A DNA stretch of 64,000 bases from the NCBI RefSeq assembly GCF_012641265.1, contig NZ_JABAHZ010000001.1, forward strand, positions 1,178,001 to 1,242,000, in the 5' to 3' direction. Under the pieces are notes generated by a model. It worked only from the letters and a program-made list of their open reading frames with translations, was not told the origin of the DNA and did not search any database. This stretch comes from Chitinophaga eiseniae (lineage in GTDB: Bacteria; Bacteroidota; Bacteroidia; Chitinophagales; Chitinophagaceae). Positions 52,622-61,324 of the stretch are shown here, in pieces (position 1 is the first letter of the stretch; every line of letters begins with the position of its first letter). The position numbers and the translations under genes were made by a program.

Positions 52622-53251
52622 TTATTTTGGCTTTTTAAGGTTATCGACAAACCGCTTCCAATCATTTTCATTTTTCCAAAACCATTTTTCTTTTAAAAGC
52701 CAACAGTCTTCATACGTTGGCAGTTTGTTACTCGGCACATACACAGCAGTAAACTTCAAAGTTCGAATACCAGGGTAGTCAGGATAACAAATGTCTTTAT
52801 AAACTAACATTTCAAAATGCTCTTTATCCTTGATCAAAAACCAAAGCTCAATAGCGTCATAAGGTACCATCCAGGTTCCCTTACCTGAACATCTGATCTT
52901 TATTGTATCTGATGACACGGAGTAGGTACCCCACGAACTGCAAAATTGAAGAAGTTCATTGGGTCGTGATAAATCTCTTAGATAATTAACCCCACATCCA
53001 TAACCCACTAATCCATTCTTATAAAATACTATATAATTGCCATTACCGTTGTTATCAGATCTGTAATAATAGCCATCAAAATGAATCAGGCTATCAGCAT
53101 CTACTATTTCATTTTTAAATGATTTTGTAAATTCCATTTTTATGCAGCATAATATAGGAGACTTGTTGGAACAATGAATGAAATTCGGTAAACAACCTGA
53201 ACTTATCATCGAAAAAAATACAAATAATAAACCTGGATAGAGATATTTCAT
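52622..53251 (-). CDS. AT-rich hypothetical lipoprotein
   Basis: A 209-residue protein with a lipoprotein signal (MKYLYPGLLFVFFSMISSGC, lipid Cys20). The mature part is rich in Tyr, Trp and Cys (GYYYRSDNNGNGNYIVFYKNG, SSWGTYSVSSDTIKIRC, WLLKEKWFWKNENDW). The block NYIVFYKNGLV ... WGTYSVSSDTIKI resembles small Bacteroidota lipoproteins that report on a variable state, but I recognise no named domain. Its base composition is clearly more AT-rich than its neighbours, suggesting a recent arrival. No partner genes nearby. Confidence 0.75.
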   Translation of the reverse strand: MKYLYPGLLFVFFSMISSGCLPNFIHCSNKSPILCCIKMEFTKSFKNEIVDADSLIHFDGYYYRSDNNGNGNYIVFYKNGLVGYGCGVNYLRDLSRPNELLQFCSSWGTYSVSSDTIKIRCSGKGTWMVPYDAIELWFLIKDKEHFEMLVYKDICYPDYPGIRTLKFTAVYVPSNKLPTYEDCWLLKEKWFWKNENDWKRFVDNLKKPK

Positions 53252-53328
53252 GGAAACTGATATTAAAATAACGAAGGATCATAATAAATCCATGACACAA
53301 TTATAACCAGATATATTGGATATTTAAA

Positions 53329-53366
53329 AGGCTGTCTCCTATGCTTATAAAGCCAGGAGACAGCCT
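53329..53366 (-). terminator. Intrinsic terminator of the pepP/DUF885 operon
   Basis: Stem AGGCTGTCTCCT (53329-53340) / AGGAGACAGCCT (53355-53366) with a 14-nt loop. Read on the minus strand the stem is followed by a TTTTAAATA run, and it lies 30 bp after the stop codon at 53396. Confidence 0.82.
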
Positions 53367-53395
53367 CTGTTATATGACAGCGATGTTGTTTAATC

Positions 53396-54712
53396 CTATT
53401 TCCCTGATTCTAACAGGTTTTTAGGCGTCATTTCGTTGCTCAGCAGGTAGCCAAAACCCTCCCATCTTTTATCCGGCTGCTGGCCGTAATGGTTGTCAAG
53501 ATATTGTTTTACCAGGTCCTGCCCGTAATTGTAGTTAATTACATAGCTACGGTTCTTTTTAATAAACAGAATGCCTTTGGCGATAGATTCCTCGTTGAGC
53601 AGCGTATAGTCCCGCAGCCACCTGCTTGCAATGGAGTCGGACATCGTGCCATTCACCAGGCCTCTGCCTACTTCGTTACGTGCATAGTTGAGTGCTCCTT
53701 TGATGGCTAGTGCTTTAAAATAAGTGGTGATACCGGTGGTATCCAGGCCTGCCAGTGGCAGCAATACGTCGCGGGTATACGCGATTTTTTCTTCACCGGG
53801 GAAAACCATTTCTATACCGTAATTGGCGCTACCTTCTGCAATCAGCGACTGCGGGCTGAAGAGTGGATACAGCGATATTTCGATCCAGCCTTTATCGCGG
53901 TAAAGGTTCTTTTCCAGCAACATATTATAGACATGGTGTCCGGGATATCCCTCATGGCAGCTGAGGTCTATGGCTTTCTCTATAAAAATCGGTATATCCA
54001 CGCTTACCTGGATCAGGCTGTTGTAATTGCCTTTGTACCAGTTATAGCCCATCCATGGTTTGCCGGTCACATATTCCAGGGTAAAGCTTTCTGTTGCCGG
54101 CAACTGGTAATGCGATAGAGTACGTTTACGCGCTTCCGCTATCGCCGTTTTAAAAACGGTATCCAGTTTATTTTTAGGAATGATAAAGTGATTGGCCAAT
54201 TGCTGAAACCGGGCAGCTACCGGGCCTTTCCCGGGCAGCAGGCTATCCAGTGAGGCGATCAGCGACTGGTAATGTGTTTCCGCGTAAATGGGCGCCATGG
54301 CATTGAATAAATCTTTCGACTCCACATCAAAAGGAGCATACACGCCGGTGATGATTTGAATGCGCCGGCTGAAGGCAGTGAGTTGTGTGTCCATCCAGTT
54401 TGCCCGGGTACGGATGGTATCATTCGTAGTGTTTTTGGCTATGTCGTCCAGTTGTAACCTCACGTATCTTATCTCTTTCAAAAAGCTGTCTTTCGGAAAG
54501 GTGATGGATTTGTTACCCACGGGCTTCAACGAATCCGGGCCATAATACGCATCTACAAAATCAGGATCATACTGACCAATGGCTAATCCCAACCGCACAT
54601 ATTTTTCAGCGAGTTTATCGAGGGTCGCTTTCCCATTATCTGTTGCTTTTGGCATACGCATGGTACAGGCAAATAGTATCACAGGCAACAATGCCCATAG
54701 TTGTTTCTTCAT
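53396..54712 (-). CDS. DUF885-like putative zinc metallopeptidase lipoprotein
   Basis: A 438-residue protein with a lipoprotein signal (LPVILFAC, lipid Cys16). The motif CHEGYPGHH (252-260) and the later AEGSANYG (about 290) are typical of the DUF885 family, where HExxxxHH and a downstream glutamate are thought to bind zinc. Most members are annotated as hypothetical dipeptidyl carboxypeptidase-like proteins. The gene starts 13 bp after the Xaa-Pro aminopeptidase stop codon, so the pair may work together on peptides, one in the cytoplasm and one in the envelope. Confidence 0.82.
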   Translation of the reverse strand: MKKQLWALLPVILFACTMRMPKATDNGKATLDKLAEKYVRLGLAIGQYDPDFVDAYYGPDSLKPVGNKSITFPKDSFLKEIRYVRLQLDDIAKNTTNDTIRTRANWMDTQLTAFSRRIQIITGVYAPFDVESKDLFNAMAPIYAETHYQSLIASLDSLLPGKGPVAARFQQLANHFIIPKNKLDTVFKTAIAEARKRTLSHYQLPATESFTLEYVTGKPWMGYNWYKGNYNSLIQVSVDIPIFIEKAIDLSCHEGYPGHHVYNMLLEKNLYRDKGWIEISLYPLFSPQSLIAEGSANYGIEMVFPGEEKIAYTRDVLLPLAGLDTTGITTYFKALAIKGALNYARNEVGRGLVNGTMSDSIASRWLRDYTLLNEESIAKGILFIKKNRSYVINYNYGQDLVKQYLDNHYGQQPDKRWEGFGYLLSNEMTPKNLLESGK

Positions 54713-54725
54713 ATCGTGGTATTAT

Positions 54726-56120
54726 TTAGCGGGCAATCAGTTGTTCTATTTCATTGGCTGTACTGGCAAATGGCCGGCCCAGTTTGCGGCCTCCATCGGC
54801 AGTGATCAGGAAATTATCTTCTACGCGCACGCCGCCAAAATTTTTATAGGCCGCCAGTTTCTCGTAATTGATAAAGGCGGTATGTTTACCGGCTGCCTGC
54901 CACGCGTCGTTGAGTATCGGGTTGATGTAAATGCCTGGCTCAATCGTCAGTACAAAGCCTTCTTCCAACTCCCTTCCCAGGCGCAATGATTTGAGACCAA
55001 ACTCCTTGCTTTTGTGCAGCGTATCGGTATAGCCTACATATTCTTCGCCCAGGTTTTCCATATCATGAATATCGAGCCCCAGCATATGTCCCAGGCCGCA
55101 GGGGAAGAACAACGTGTGCGCGCCGGCGGCTACTGCCTCTGCCGCATTGCCCTTCATCAGCCCCAAAGCTATCAGGCCTTCCGCCAGCTTTTCGCAGGCC
55201 AGCAGGTGTACATCTTTAAAGCGGATACCCGGTTTCACGGCATCGGCAGCCGACTGATAGGCATGATGTACGATGTCGTAGATTTCCTTTTGGGCGGTGG
55301 TAAATTTCTTATTCACCGGGTGCGTACGTGTCAGGTCCCCGGCATAGCGCATCGCATTTTCTGCGCCACAATCGCACAATACCAGTTGCCCGTTTTGTAA
55401 GGGCGTGTCATGCGGGTGATTATGCAGGATTTGCCCATTAACGGTGAGGATCACCGGGAAAGAAATATTTCCTCCGCCGGCAATAGCCACTGCCTGGATG
55501 CCGCCGGCAATCGCTATTTCGGTAACGCCAGCCGCCGCCAGCTCCATGGCTTTCAACTGCATGTCGATGGTAGTGTTTACGGCCATTTCTATTTCACGTA
55601 CTTCCTCGGCTGTTTTAATAGCGCGCTGACGCACGATCGCTTTTATGAGTGCAACTGATACCTGTTGCGGAATCGCAGCCACGGGGATATCCAGCCATTC
55701 GCTCAGCTTAACGATGGTATCACCCCGGTAGGGAGGCACAAAATGTACGGGTTGTTTGCTGCTGCGGGCGCGGGCAAGAAAGTCGGGCAAGGCGGAAGTG
55801 GGCCGCACATCTTTAATGCCCACCTTAGCTGCCAGGGAGGCGATCGTTTCCACCGGCCCCGTCCACATGATTGCTTCGATGGTTAGTTCGTCGCCGAATA
55901 AGATCTCCCGGTTATTATCTATATCAATAACAAATGTAAGTCCCGGCTGGTCAATACCCGTGAAATATAAAAAACAGCTATCCTGCCGGAAGGGATAGAT
56001 GTTATCCTTATAGTTCATGCCGCTGTCGTCGTTTCCAGGCAGTAAAATAACGCCACTGCCTATATCGGCTTGCAGCCGGCTTCTCCTGTTGATATAAGTT
56101 TCCTGTGAAAACACTGTCAA
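54726..56120 (-). CDS. pepP: Xaa-Pro aminopeptidase (M24B)
   Basis: A 464-residue cytoplasmic enzyme that removes N-terminal residues preceding proline. The N-terminal aminopeptidase P domain (about 1-150, RRSRLQADIGSGVILLPGN, QDSCFLYFTGIDQPG) precedes the pita-bread M24 catalytic domain. The dinuclear metal ligands are visible: two Asp in VLCDCGAENAMRYAGDLTRTHP, His in CGLGHMLGLDIHD, Glu in LTIEPGIYI and Glu in GVRVEDNFLIT. First gene of a two-gene operon with the DUF885-like lipoprotein. Proline-peptide cleavage would suit degradation of collagen-like peptides, but the enzyme is common housekeeping equipment. Confidence 0.93.
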   Translation of the reverse strand: MTVFSQETYINRRSRLQADIGSGVILLPGNDDSGMNYKDNIYPFRQDSCFLYFTGIDQPGLTFVIDIDNNREILFGDELTIEAIMWTGPVETIASLAAKVGIKDVRPTSALPDFLARARSSKQPVHFVPPYRGDTIVKLSEWLDIPVAAIPQQVSVALIKAIVRQRAIKTAEEVREIEMAVNTTIDMQLKAMELAAAGVTEIAIAGGIQAVAIAGGGNISFPVILTVNGQILHNHPHDTPLQNGQLVLCDCGAENAMRYAGDLTRTHPVNKKFTTAQKEIYDIVHHAYQSAADAVKPGIRFKDVHLLACEKLAEGLIALGLMKGNAAEAVAAGAHTLFFPCGLGHMLGLDIHDMENLGEEYVGYTDTLHKSKEFGLKSLRLGRELEEGFVLTIEPGIYINPILNDAWQAAGKHTAFINYEKLAAYKNFGGVRVEDNFLITADGGRKLGRPFASTANEIEQLIAR

Positions 56121-56304
56121 AATGGTTTTATGGATGATTAAATATTACCGGTTAAATTTAGGTAACAAACGTCAATAAAGCGTTGTCAGGTTAAAATGAG
56201 TAGATAGGTGGTTAAATATTGCGAACTACCTGCCTGCCGGGTCAATCATAATAAAATATAAAACTACCCAAAAATTATGTAACAAAAGATGCCGTTCCTA
56301 CCCT

Positions 56305-56312
56305 TACTTTTG
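56305..56312 (+). promoter_or_regulatory. Possible -7 box of the copper-efflux locus
   Basis: TACTTTTG matches TAnnTTTG exactly and ends 6 bp before the ATG at 56319, which would make the transcript almost leaderless. No TTG lies at the usual distance upstream, so activation by a regulator or a weak -33 box must be assumed. Confidence 0.4.
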
Positions 56313-56318
56313 TATTGC

Positions 56319-56714
56319 ATGAAAAAGGTATTCACACTCCTATTGGCTATACTCTACCTGGGATCTTCTACAGGCGCCACTTTCCACCTGCACTACTGCA
56401 TGGATAAGCTGGTAACGGTACAGCTCTGGCACCAGGATAGCCCCTGTAGTAAGTGTGGACCTTCACCCGAAAAGTCATGTACCAAGCCCTGTTGTAAAGA
56501 TAAGTATAAGACTGTAAAACTCGATAAGGACCATAAAGTATCAGAAAATACCGCGCAGCCGCAATACCTGGCTGCGGGGGCTGTTCCTGTAGTGGCATTC
56601 GAATTTGCCCAGGCTTATGTTACCCCACTGGTTATTGCCTTTCCGATCACACATGCCCCACCTTATAACGACAAGGTGCCTTCCCATATACTGCATTGTA
56701 CTTTTCGTATCTGA
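56319..56714 (+). CDS. HYC_CC_PP family small secreted cysteine protein
   Basis: The ATG at 56319 gives 131 residues with a signal peptide (MKKVFTLLLAILYLGSSTGA). The three name-giving motifs are present: HLHYC (23-27), the CSKC...CTKPCC cysteine cluster (about 43-59) and a C-terminal APPY. The family is found in Bacteroidota next to heavy-metal RND efflux genes and is thought to bind the metal in the periplasm. Here it precedes the CusA-type gene by 137 bp on the same strand with no terminator between, supporting a shared transcript and a copper-handling role. Confidence 0.85.
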   Translation: MKKVFTLLLAILYLGSSTGATFHLHYCMDKLVTVQLWHQDSPCSKCGPSPEKSCTKPCCKDKYKTVKLDKDHKVSENTAQPQYLAAGAVPVVAFEFAQAYVTPLVIAFPITHAPPYNDKVPSHILHCTFRI

Positions 56715-56851
56715 TTCCCCGTTAGCCCCGCGTACTCCCGTTACTTATCTTCCTGTACGCCATCATCTCCCGCTACGTTTATAGCATTCCCTTCTTCCGG
56801 CCCATAGGTATGGATGACAGGCTATCTATGTCTTTTTCGAAATGAACAAAT

Positions 56852-58138
56852 ATGGTACATCGAATTATTGAATGGTCGTTGCGCAACCGGTTTATTGTGC
56901 TGGTAATGGCAGCCGCCCTGTTTGCCTGGGGAATTTTCGCCGTCAAAAAGAATCCCGTTGACGCCATCCCCGACCTCTCGGAAAACCAGGTCATCGTTTT
57001 TACAGAATGGATGGGACGAGGCCCTCAGCTGATAGAAGACCAGGTAACGTATCCCTTGGTCACCAACTTACAGGGACTTCCGCGCATCAAGTATGTACGT
57101 GGCTCCTCTATGTTTGGCATGAGCTTTATTTATGTCATCTTCCAGGATGATGTTGATATCTATTGGGCCCGGGAACGGGTACTGGAGCGGCTTAGCACCG
57201 TTGCCCGTACCCTGCCTGCCGGCGTAGCGCCTCAGCTGGGGCCCGATGGTACCGGTGTAGGGCATATTCTCTGGTACACCCTCGACGCACCGGGAATGGA
57301 CCTGGGCGAACAACGCGCCTTACAGGACTGGTATATCAAATTTGCCCTGCAAAATGTAGCAGGCGTCAGTGAAATTGCCTCCTTCGGCGGCTTTCAAAAG
57401 CAATATCAAATCACCGTAGATCCCAATAAGCTGTTGTATTACCGGCTACCGGTAGCTGCCGTGCTCAATGCCATCCGGACCAATAACAACGAATCCGGTG
57501 GCCGCAAATTTGAGCTGAGCGACATTGGCTATATTATCAAAACATCCGGCTACCTGAAGTCGGTGGCTGAAATAGAAAATATCCCGGTGAAAACCCAGAA
57601 CAACATTCCTATACGGATAGCCGATGTAGCCACTGTACAGATGACCGGCGAAACCCGGTTGGGCATCTTTGACCAGAACGGGCAGGGAGAGCGTGTAGGC
57701 GGCATCGTAGTGATGCGCTATGGTGAAAATGCCGACGCCGTGATTGATAAAGTAAAAGCCAGGATGAAAGAAGTGGCCAAAGGGTTCCCAGATGGCGTAA
57801 AATTCGACATCGTATACGACCGGGGCGCACTGATCCGGGAATCGGTAGATGCCATCAAACACACGCTGATCGAAGAAATGATCGTGGTATCGGTGGTGGT
57901 CATCCTATTCCTTTTTCATTGGCGCAGCGCCCTGAGCATCATTATACAAATTCCCATTACGCTGGCTGCCAGCTTCATCCTGCTGAATGCCTTCGGCATT
58001 TCTTCCAACATCATGTCGCTCACCGGGATTGCACTCGCCATTGGCGTAATCGTAGACAACGGGATTATTATGAGTGAAAACGCTTATAAGCATCTCGCGG
58101 AAAAATACGCCCAATGGCAGGAAAAACAACAAGTATAA
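56852..58138 (+). CDS. cusA: CusA-type Cu(I)/Ag(I) RND efflux pump, N-terminal part (frame broken)
   Basis: A 428-residue N-terminal part of a heavy-metal RND pump: first membrane helix, NPVDAIPDLSENQVIVFTEW, the porter domain and TM2-TM4 including MSLTGIALAIGVIVDNGIIMSENAYKHL. The frame then ends at a TAA in the cytoplasmic linker, and the rest of the pump continues in the -1 frame from 58114. A single base added to the A5 run at 58122-58126 would join both parts into a 1077-codon gene of normal size. The wording matches E. coli CusA rather than CzcA. The start ATG has no strong ribosome site. Exports monovalent copper or silver from periplasm/cytoplasm when intact. Confidence 0.88.
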   Translation: MVHRIIEWSLRNRFIVLVMAAALFAWGIFAVKKNPVDAIPDLSENQVIVFTEWMGRGPQLIEDQVTYPLVTNLQGLPRIKYVRGSSMFGMSFIYVIFQDDVDIYWARERVLERLSTVARTLPAGVAPQLGPDGTGVGHILWYTLDAPGMDLGEQRALQDWYIKFALQNVAGVSEIASFGGFQKQYQITVDPNKLLYYRLPVAAVLNAIRTNNNESGGRKFELSDIGYIIKTSGYLKSVAEIENIPVKTQNNIPIRIADVATVQMTGETRLGIFDQNGQGERVGGIVVMRYGENADAVIDKVKARMKEVAKGFPDGVKFDIVYDRGALIRESVDAIKHTLIEEMIVVSVVVILFLFHWRSALSIIIQIPITLAASFILLNAFGISSNIMSLTGIALAIGVIVDNGIIMSENAYKHLAEKYAQWQEKQQV

Positions 58139-60084
58139 ATCAGCAAATCATGAACCGGATCAAAAAAATATTTAAAAAAACACCTTCGTGGATTACCGAA
58201 GAGGAACGATTGCAGATTATTGAGCAGTCGAGCAAACAGGTATCCCGGGGCGTTTTCTTTGCCACCATTATTATCATCACTTCGTTCCTGCCGGTATTTA
58301 TGTTAACAGGACAGGAAGGCAAGCTCTTTCACCCGCTGGCCTATACGAAAACGTTTATCATGATCGTAGATGCCCTGCTGGTGATTACGCTGGCGCCGGT
58401 GCTCATCTCTTTTTTCATGAAAGGAAAATTCCGTCCCGATCATGATAACCCGATTAACCGGGTACTGGAACGTATATACGAACCGGTGATAAAAGTCATA
58501 CTGAAATGGAGAAAGACCACCATTGCCATCAATATCATTGCGCTCGTGATCACGATCCCTTTGTTAAAGAGCCTGGGCAGCGAGTTTATGCCACCTCTCG
58601 ATGAACAAAGCATTTTGTTTATGCCCGTTACACTGCCGGATATTTCCAATGCAGAGGCCAAGCGCATCCTGCAGGTGCAGGATAAAATCATCAAGTCGGT
58701 GCCGGAAGTGGATAAGGTTTTGGGGAAAGCCGGCCGTGCCAGCACTGCCACCGACAACTCTCCTATCAGCATGATTGAAACCATTATTATGCTGAAGCCG
58801 CAATCGCAATGGCGGAAAGGAAAAACCAAGAAAGATATCATCAACGAGCTGGATGCCAAATTGCAGATCCCCGGCGTAGTGAATGGCTGGACCCAGCCTA
58901 TTATTAACCGCATCAACATGCTGGCCACCGGTATTCGTACCGACGTGGGCGTGAAAGTATACGGGCAAAACCTGGACTCCATTGCCGCTGTGTCGGAGCG
59001 TGTAAAACAGGTACTGGAGGGAACACCGGGCATCATGGATCTTTATGTAGAGCCGGTAACGGGGGGTAAATATCTCAGCATAGATATACGAAGAGCCGAC
59101 CTGGCACGCTATGGGCTTACTGCCGACGATGTGAACCAAACCGTAGAAACCGCGCTGGGAGGTGCTTCCGTGGGCAATACCATAGAAGGACGGCAACGTT
59201 TTTCTATCAGTGTGCGTTTAGCACAGGAGTATCGCAACAGTGTGGAGCGCATACAACGCATTCCGCTGATGTCGGCAGCTTCGGGAGAAGTGCCTTTGTC
59301 GGCCGTAGCAGATGTAAAATTTGTAGATGGCCCACCGATGATCACCTCCGAAAATGCGATGCTGCGCGGCGCCGTATTATTCAATGTGCGCGGCCGCGAC
59401 CTGGGCAGTACCGTAAAAGAGGCCGTTGACAAGATGAGCCAGGCGAAAGGGGTACTACCTGCCGGCTACTACCTGGAGTGGAGCGGGCAATACGAAAACC
59501 TGATACGGGGACAGCAAACGCTGATGTGGATTGCGCCGGTGGTGCTGGTCATCATTTTCTTCTCTCTCTATTTCGCCTTCCACTCCGTACGGGAAGCGTT
59601 TTTAAGCCTGATTACCGTCCCGTTTGCCCTTATCGGCGGGGCTTATATGATCTATTTCTGGGGCGTAAACCTGTCGGTGGCCGTAGCCGTGGGCTTCATC
59701 GCCTTGTTTGGCATTGCCGTGGAAACCGGTATTGTGATGGTGATATATCTCAACGACGCCATGCAGCAGCTGGTACAGCTAAAGGGTAATTCGGCAGCCA
59801 CCATTACGAAGGACGACCTGCGGCAGTATGTGATATACGGCGCAGCGAAGCGCCTGCGGCCCAAACTGATGACGGTATGCGTATCGCTGTTTGGACTGGT
59901 ACCCGTGCTATGGGCCACCGGTGTAGGCACCGATGTAATGAGGCCCATTGTGCTGCCCATGATAGGCGGGGTACTCACCTCCTCTACCCATATCCTGCTG
60001 GTAACTCCCCTGATTTTTTTAATGTCGAAAGAATATGAATTGCGCAAGTATGGTAAACTGGAAATTCATGAAACACATCACTAA
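58114..60084 (+). CDS. cusA: CusA-type Cu(I)/Ag(I) RND efflux pump, C-terminal part
   Basis: A 656-codon continuation of the pump, overlapping the first part by 25 bp in the -1 frame; the ATG at 58114 may be a true restart or merely part of the original linker. It holds TM5-TM12 and the second porter domain. The three methionines that bind Cu(I)/Ag(I) in CusA are conserved with identical spacing: LFMPVTLP (Met170), SPISMIET (Met220) and NRINMLATGI (Met269), spaced 50 and 49 residues as in the E. coli protein (573, 623, 672). Overlaps the TolC-like gene by 17 bp. Whether a functional pump is made depends on the frame break. Confidence 0.88.
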   Translation: MAGKTTSINQQIMNRIKKIFKKTPSWITEEERLQIIEQSSKQVSRGVFFATIIIITSFLPVFMLTGQEGKLFHPLAYTKTFIMIVDALLVITLAPVLISFFMKGKFRPDHDNPINRVLERIYEPVIKVILKWRKTTIAINIIALVITIPLLKSLGSEFMPPLDEQSILFMPVTLPDISNAEAKRILQVQDKIIKSVPEVDKVLGKAGRASTATDNSPISMIETIIMLKPQSQWRKGKTKKDIINELDAKLQIPGVVNGWTQPIINRINMLATGIRTDVGVKVYGQNLDSIAAVSERVKQVLEGTPGIMDLYVEPVTGGKYLSIDIRRADLARYGLTADDVNQTVETALGGASVGNTIEGRQRFSISVRLAQEYRNSVERIQRIPLMSAASGEVPLSAVADVKFVDGPPMITSENAMLRGAVLFNVRGRDLGSTVKEAVDKMSQAKGVLPAGYYLEWSGQYENLIRGQQTLMWIAPVVLVIIFFSLYFAFHSVREAFLSLITVPFALIGGAYMIYFWGVNLSVAVAVGFIALFGIAVETGIVMVIYLNDAMQQLVQLKGNSAATITKDDLRQYVIYGAAKRLRPKLMTVCVSLFGLVPVLWATGVGTDVMRPIVLPMIGGVLTSSTHILLVTPLIFLMSKEYELRKYGKLEIHETHH

Positions 60085-61324
60085 ACATATCCTGGCAGTA
60101 CTGTTGGGGGTGGCGCCCCTGTCGCTGGCAGCACAAAATATCCCGGTGTTATCGCTGGATACGATATTACAACGGGTAGACAACAATAATATACTGCTGC
60201 AATCGTACGACCTGAAAGCCGCCGGTTTCCAGCAGAGCGCCGTGGCAGCTACCGCCTGGATGGCGCCCATGGTGGGGATAGGCACCTTTATGACGCCCTA
60301 TCCCGGTCAACAGGTAATGGATGAACGCGACAAAGGCAGCCTGATGCTGCAGCTGGAGCAGGACATCCCCAACCCGGCCAAACTCAATGCCAGGAAGCGA
60401 TACATCGCCTCGCAGGGAAACATCGAACACGCCACCAGGGCGGTCACCCTCAATGAACTGAAGGCGCAGGCCAAACGATTGTATGTAAGCTGGCTCATTG
60501 CACAGCAACGGATAAACGTATTGCGTGAAAATGAAAAGATCATGCAAACGATGAAGAAAATAGAAGAAGTAAGGTATCCGTACAATCAATCACAATTGAG
60601 CGGCGTATTCAAAGCCAATGCGAAAATTGAAGACAACCGCAACATGATCCGTATGCAGGAAGGCAATATCGCCAAAGCGAGGTCCTGGCTCAATAGCCTG
60701 ATGAATGCGCCCGGCAACCAGGCTTTTGATATCGACACTGCCTGGCAGCTCCGGTTCCAGGCTGCGCCCACGTACGACACGGCTTCACTGGCTACCGTGA
60801 GGAAAGATGTACTTAAAATGAATGAGAGCATCCGTTCCATGCAGCTGAACATAGAAAGTATGCAGCGGGAGAAAAAACCTGATTTCAGGATCAGGTTTGA
60901 TCATATGTCGCCCCTGGGAGATATGATGCCCAAAGCCTTCAGCGCCATGGGCATGGTCAGCATCCCTATTGCCCCCTGGTCGTCGAAGATGTACCGGTCG
61001 GAAATAAAGGCCATGCAGTATAATGTACAAGCGATGGAGAAAGAGAAATCGGCTATGCTGCAGGAAACACAGGGCATGCTCTATGGGATGCAGTATGAGA
61101 TACAGTCTATGCAGCAACGGATTGCGGCAATAGAAGCGAAAATCATCCCCGCTTTGCAACAGGCGCTGGACGCCAACTTCCTGAATTACCAGGAAAACAA
61201 GCTGGCGCTGAGCAACGTGATCGATTCCTGGGAAGCGCTCACCATGATGCAATCCAGCCTGCTGGATGAAAAATTAAAACTCTATGAAATGATTGTAGAC
61301 TATGAGAAACAATTATATCGCTAG
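60068..61324 (+). CDS. TolC/CusC-like outer-membrane channel with methionine-rich helices
   Basis: The ATG at 60068 gives 418 residues with a signal peptide (MKHITKHILAVLLGVAPLSLAAQ). It has two TolC-type repeats of long helices (LKAQAKRLYVSWLIAQQRINVLRENEKIMQTMKKIEEVRY; second half from about 245). Residues 251-348 contain 15 methionines, several spaced by exactly seven residues. It is shorter than typical TolC family members (about 450-480). It overlaps the pump gene and the next adaptor gene by 17 and 23 bp, so it is the exit duct of the same copper/silver efflux machine. Confidence 0.85.
   Translation: MKHITKHILAVLLGVAPLSLAAQNIPVLSLDTILQRVDNNNILLQSYDLKAAGFQQSAVAATAWMAPMVGIGTFMTPYPGQQVMDERDKGSLMLQLEQDIPNPAKLNARKRYIASQGNIEHATRAVTLNELKAQAKRLYVSWLIAQQRINVLRENEKIMQTMKKIEEVRYPYNQSQLSGVFKANAKIEDNRNMIRMQEGNIAKARSWLNSLMNAPGNQAFDIDTAWQLRFQAAPTYDTASLATVRKDVLKMNESIRSMQLNIESMQREKKPDFRIRFDHMSPLGDMMPKAFSAMGMVSIPIAPWSSKMYRSEIKAMQYNVQAMEKEKSAMLQETQGMLYGMQYEIQSMQQRIAAIEAKIIPALQQALDANFLNYQENKLALSNVIDSWEALTMMQSSLLDEKLKLYEMIVDYEKQLYR

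Noticed and set aside
58120..58127. Programmed -1 ribosomal frameshift signal in cusA
   Set aside because: The run is only GAAAAAC; it does not form an X-XXY-YYZ slippery heptamer in the first frame, and I could not show a stimulating hairpin downstream. A simple indel or restart at 58114 explains the break better.
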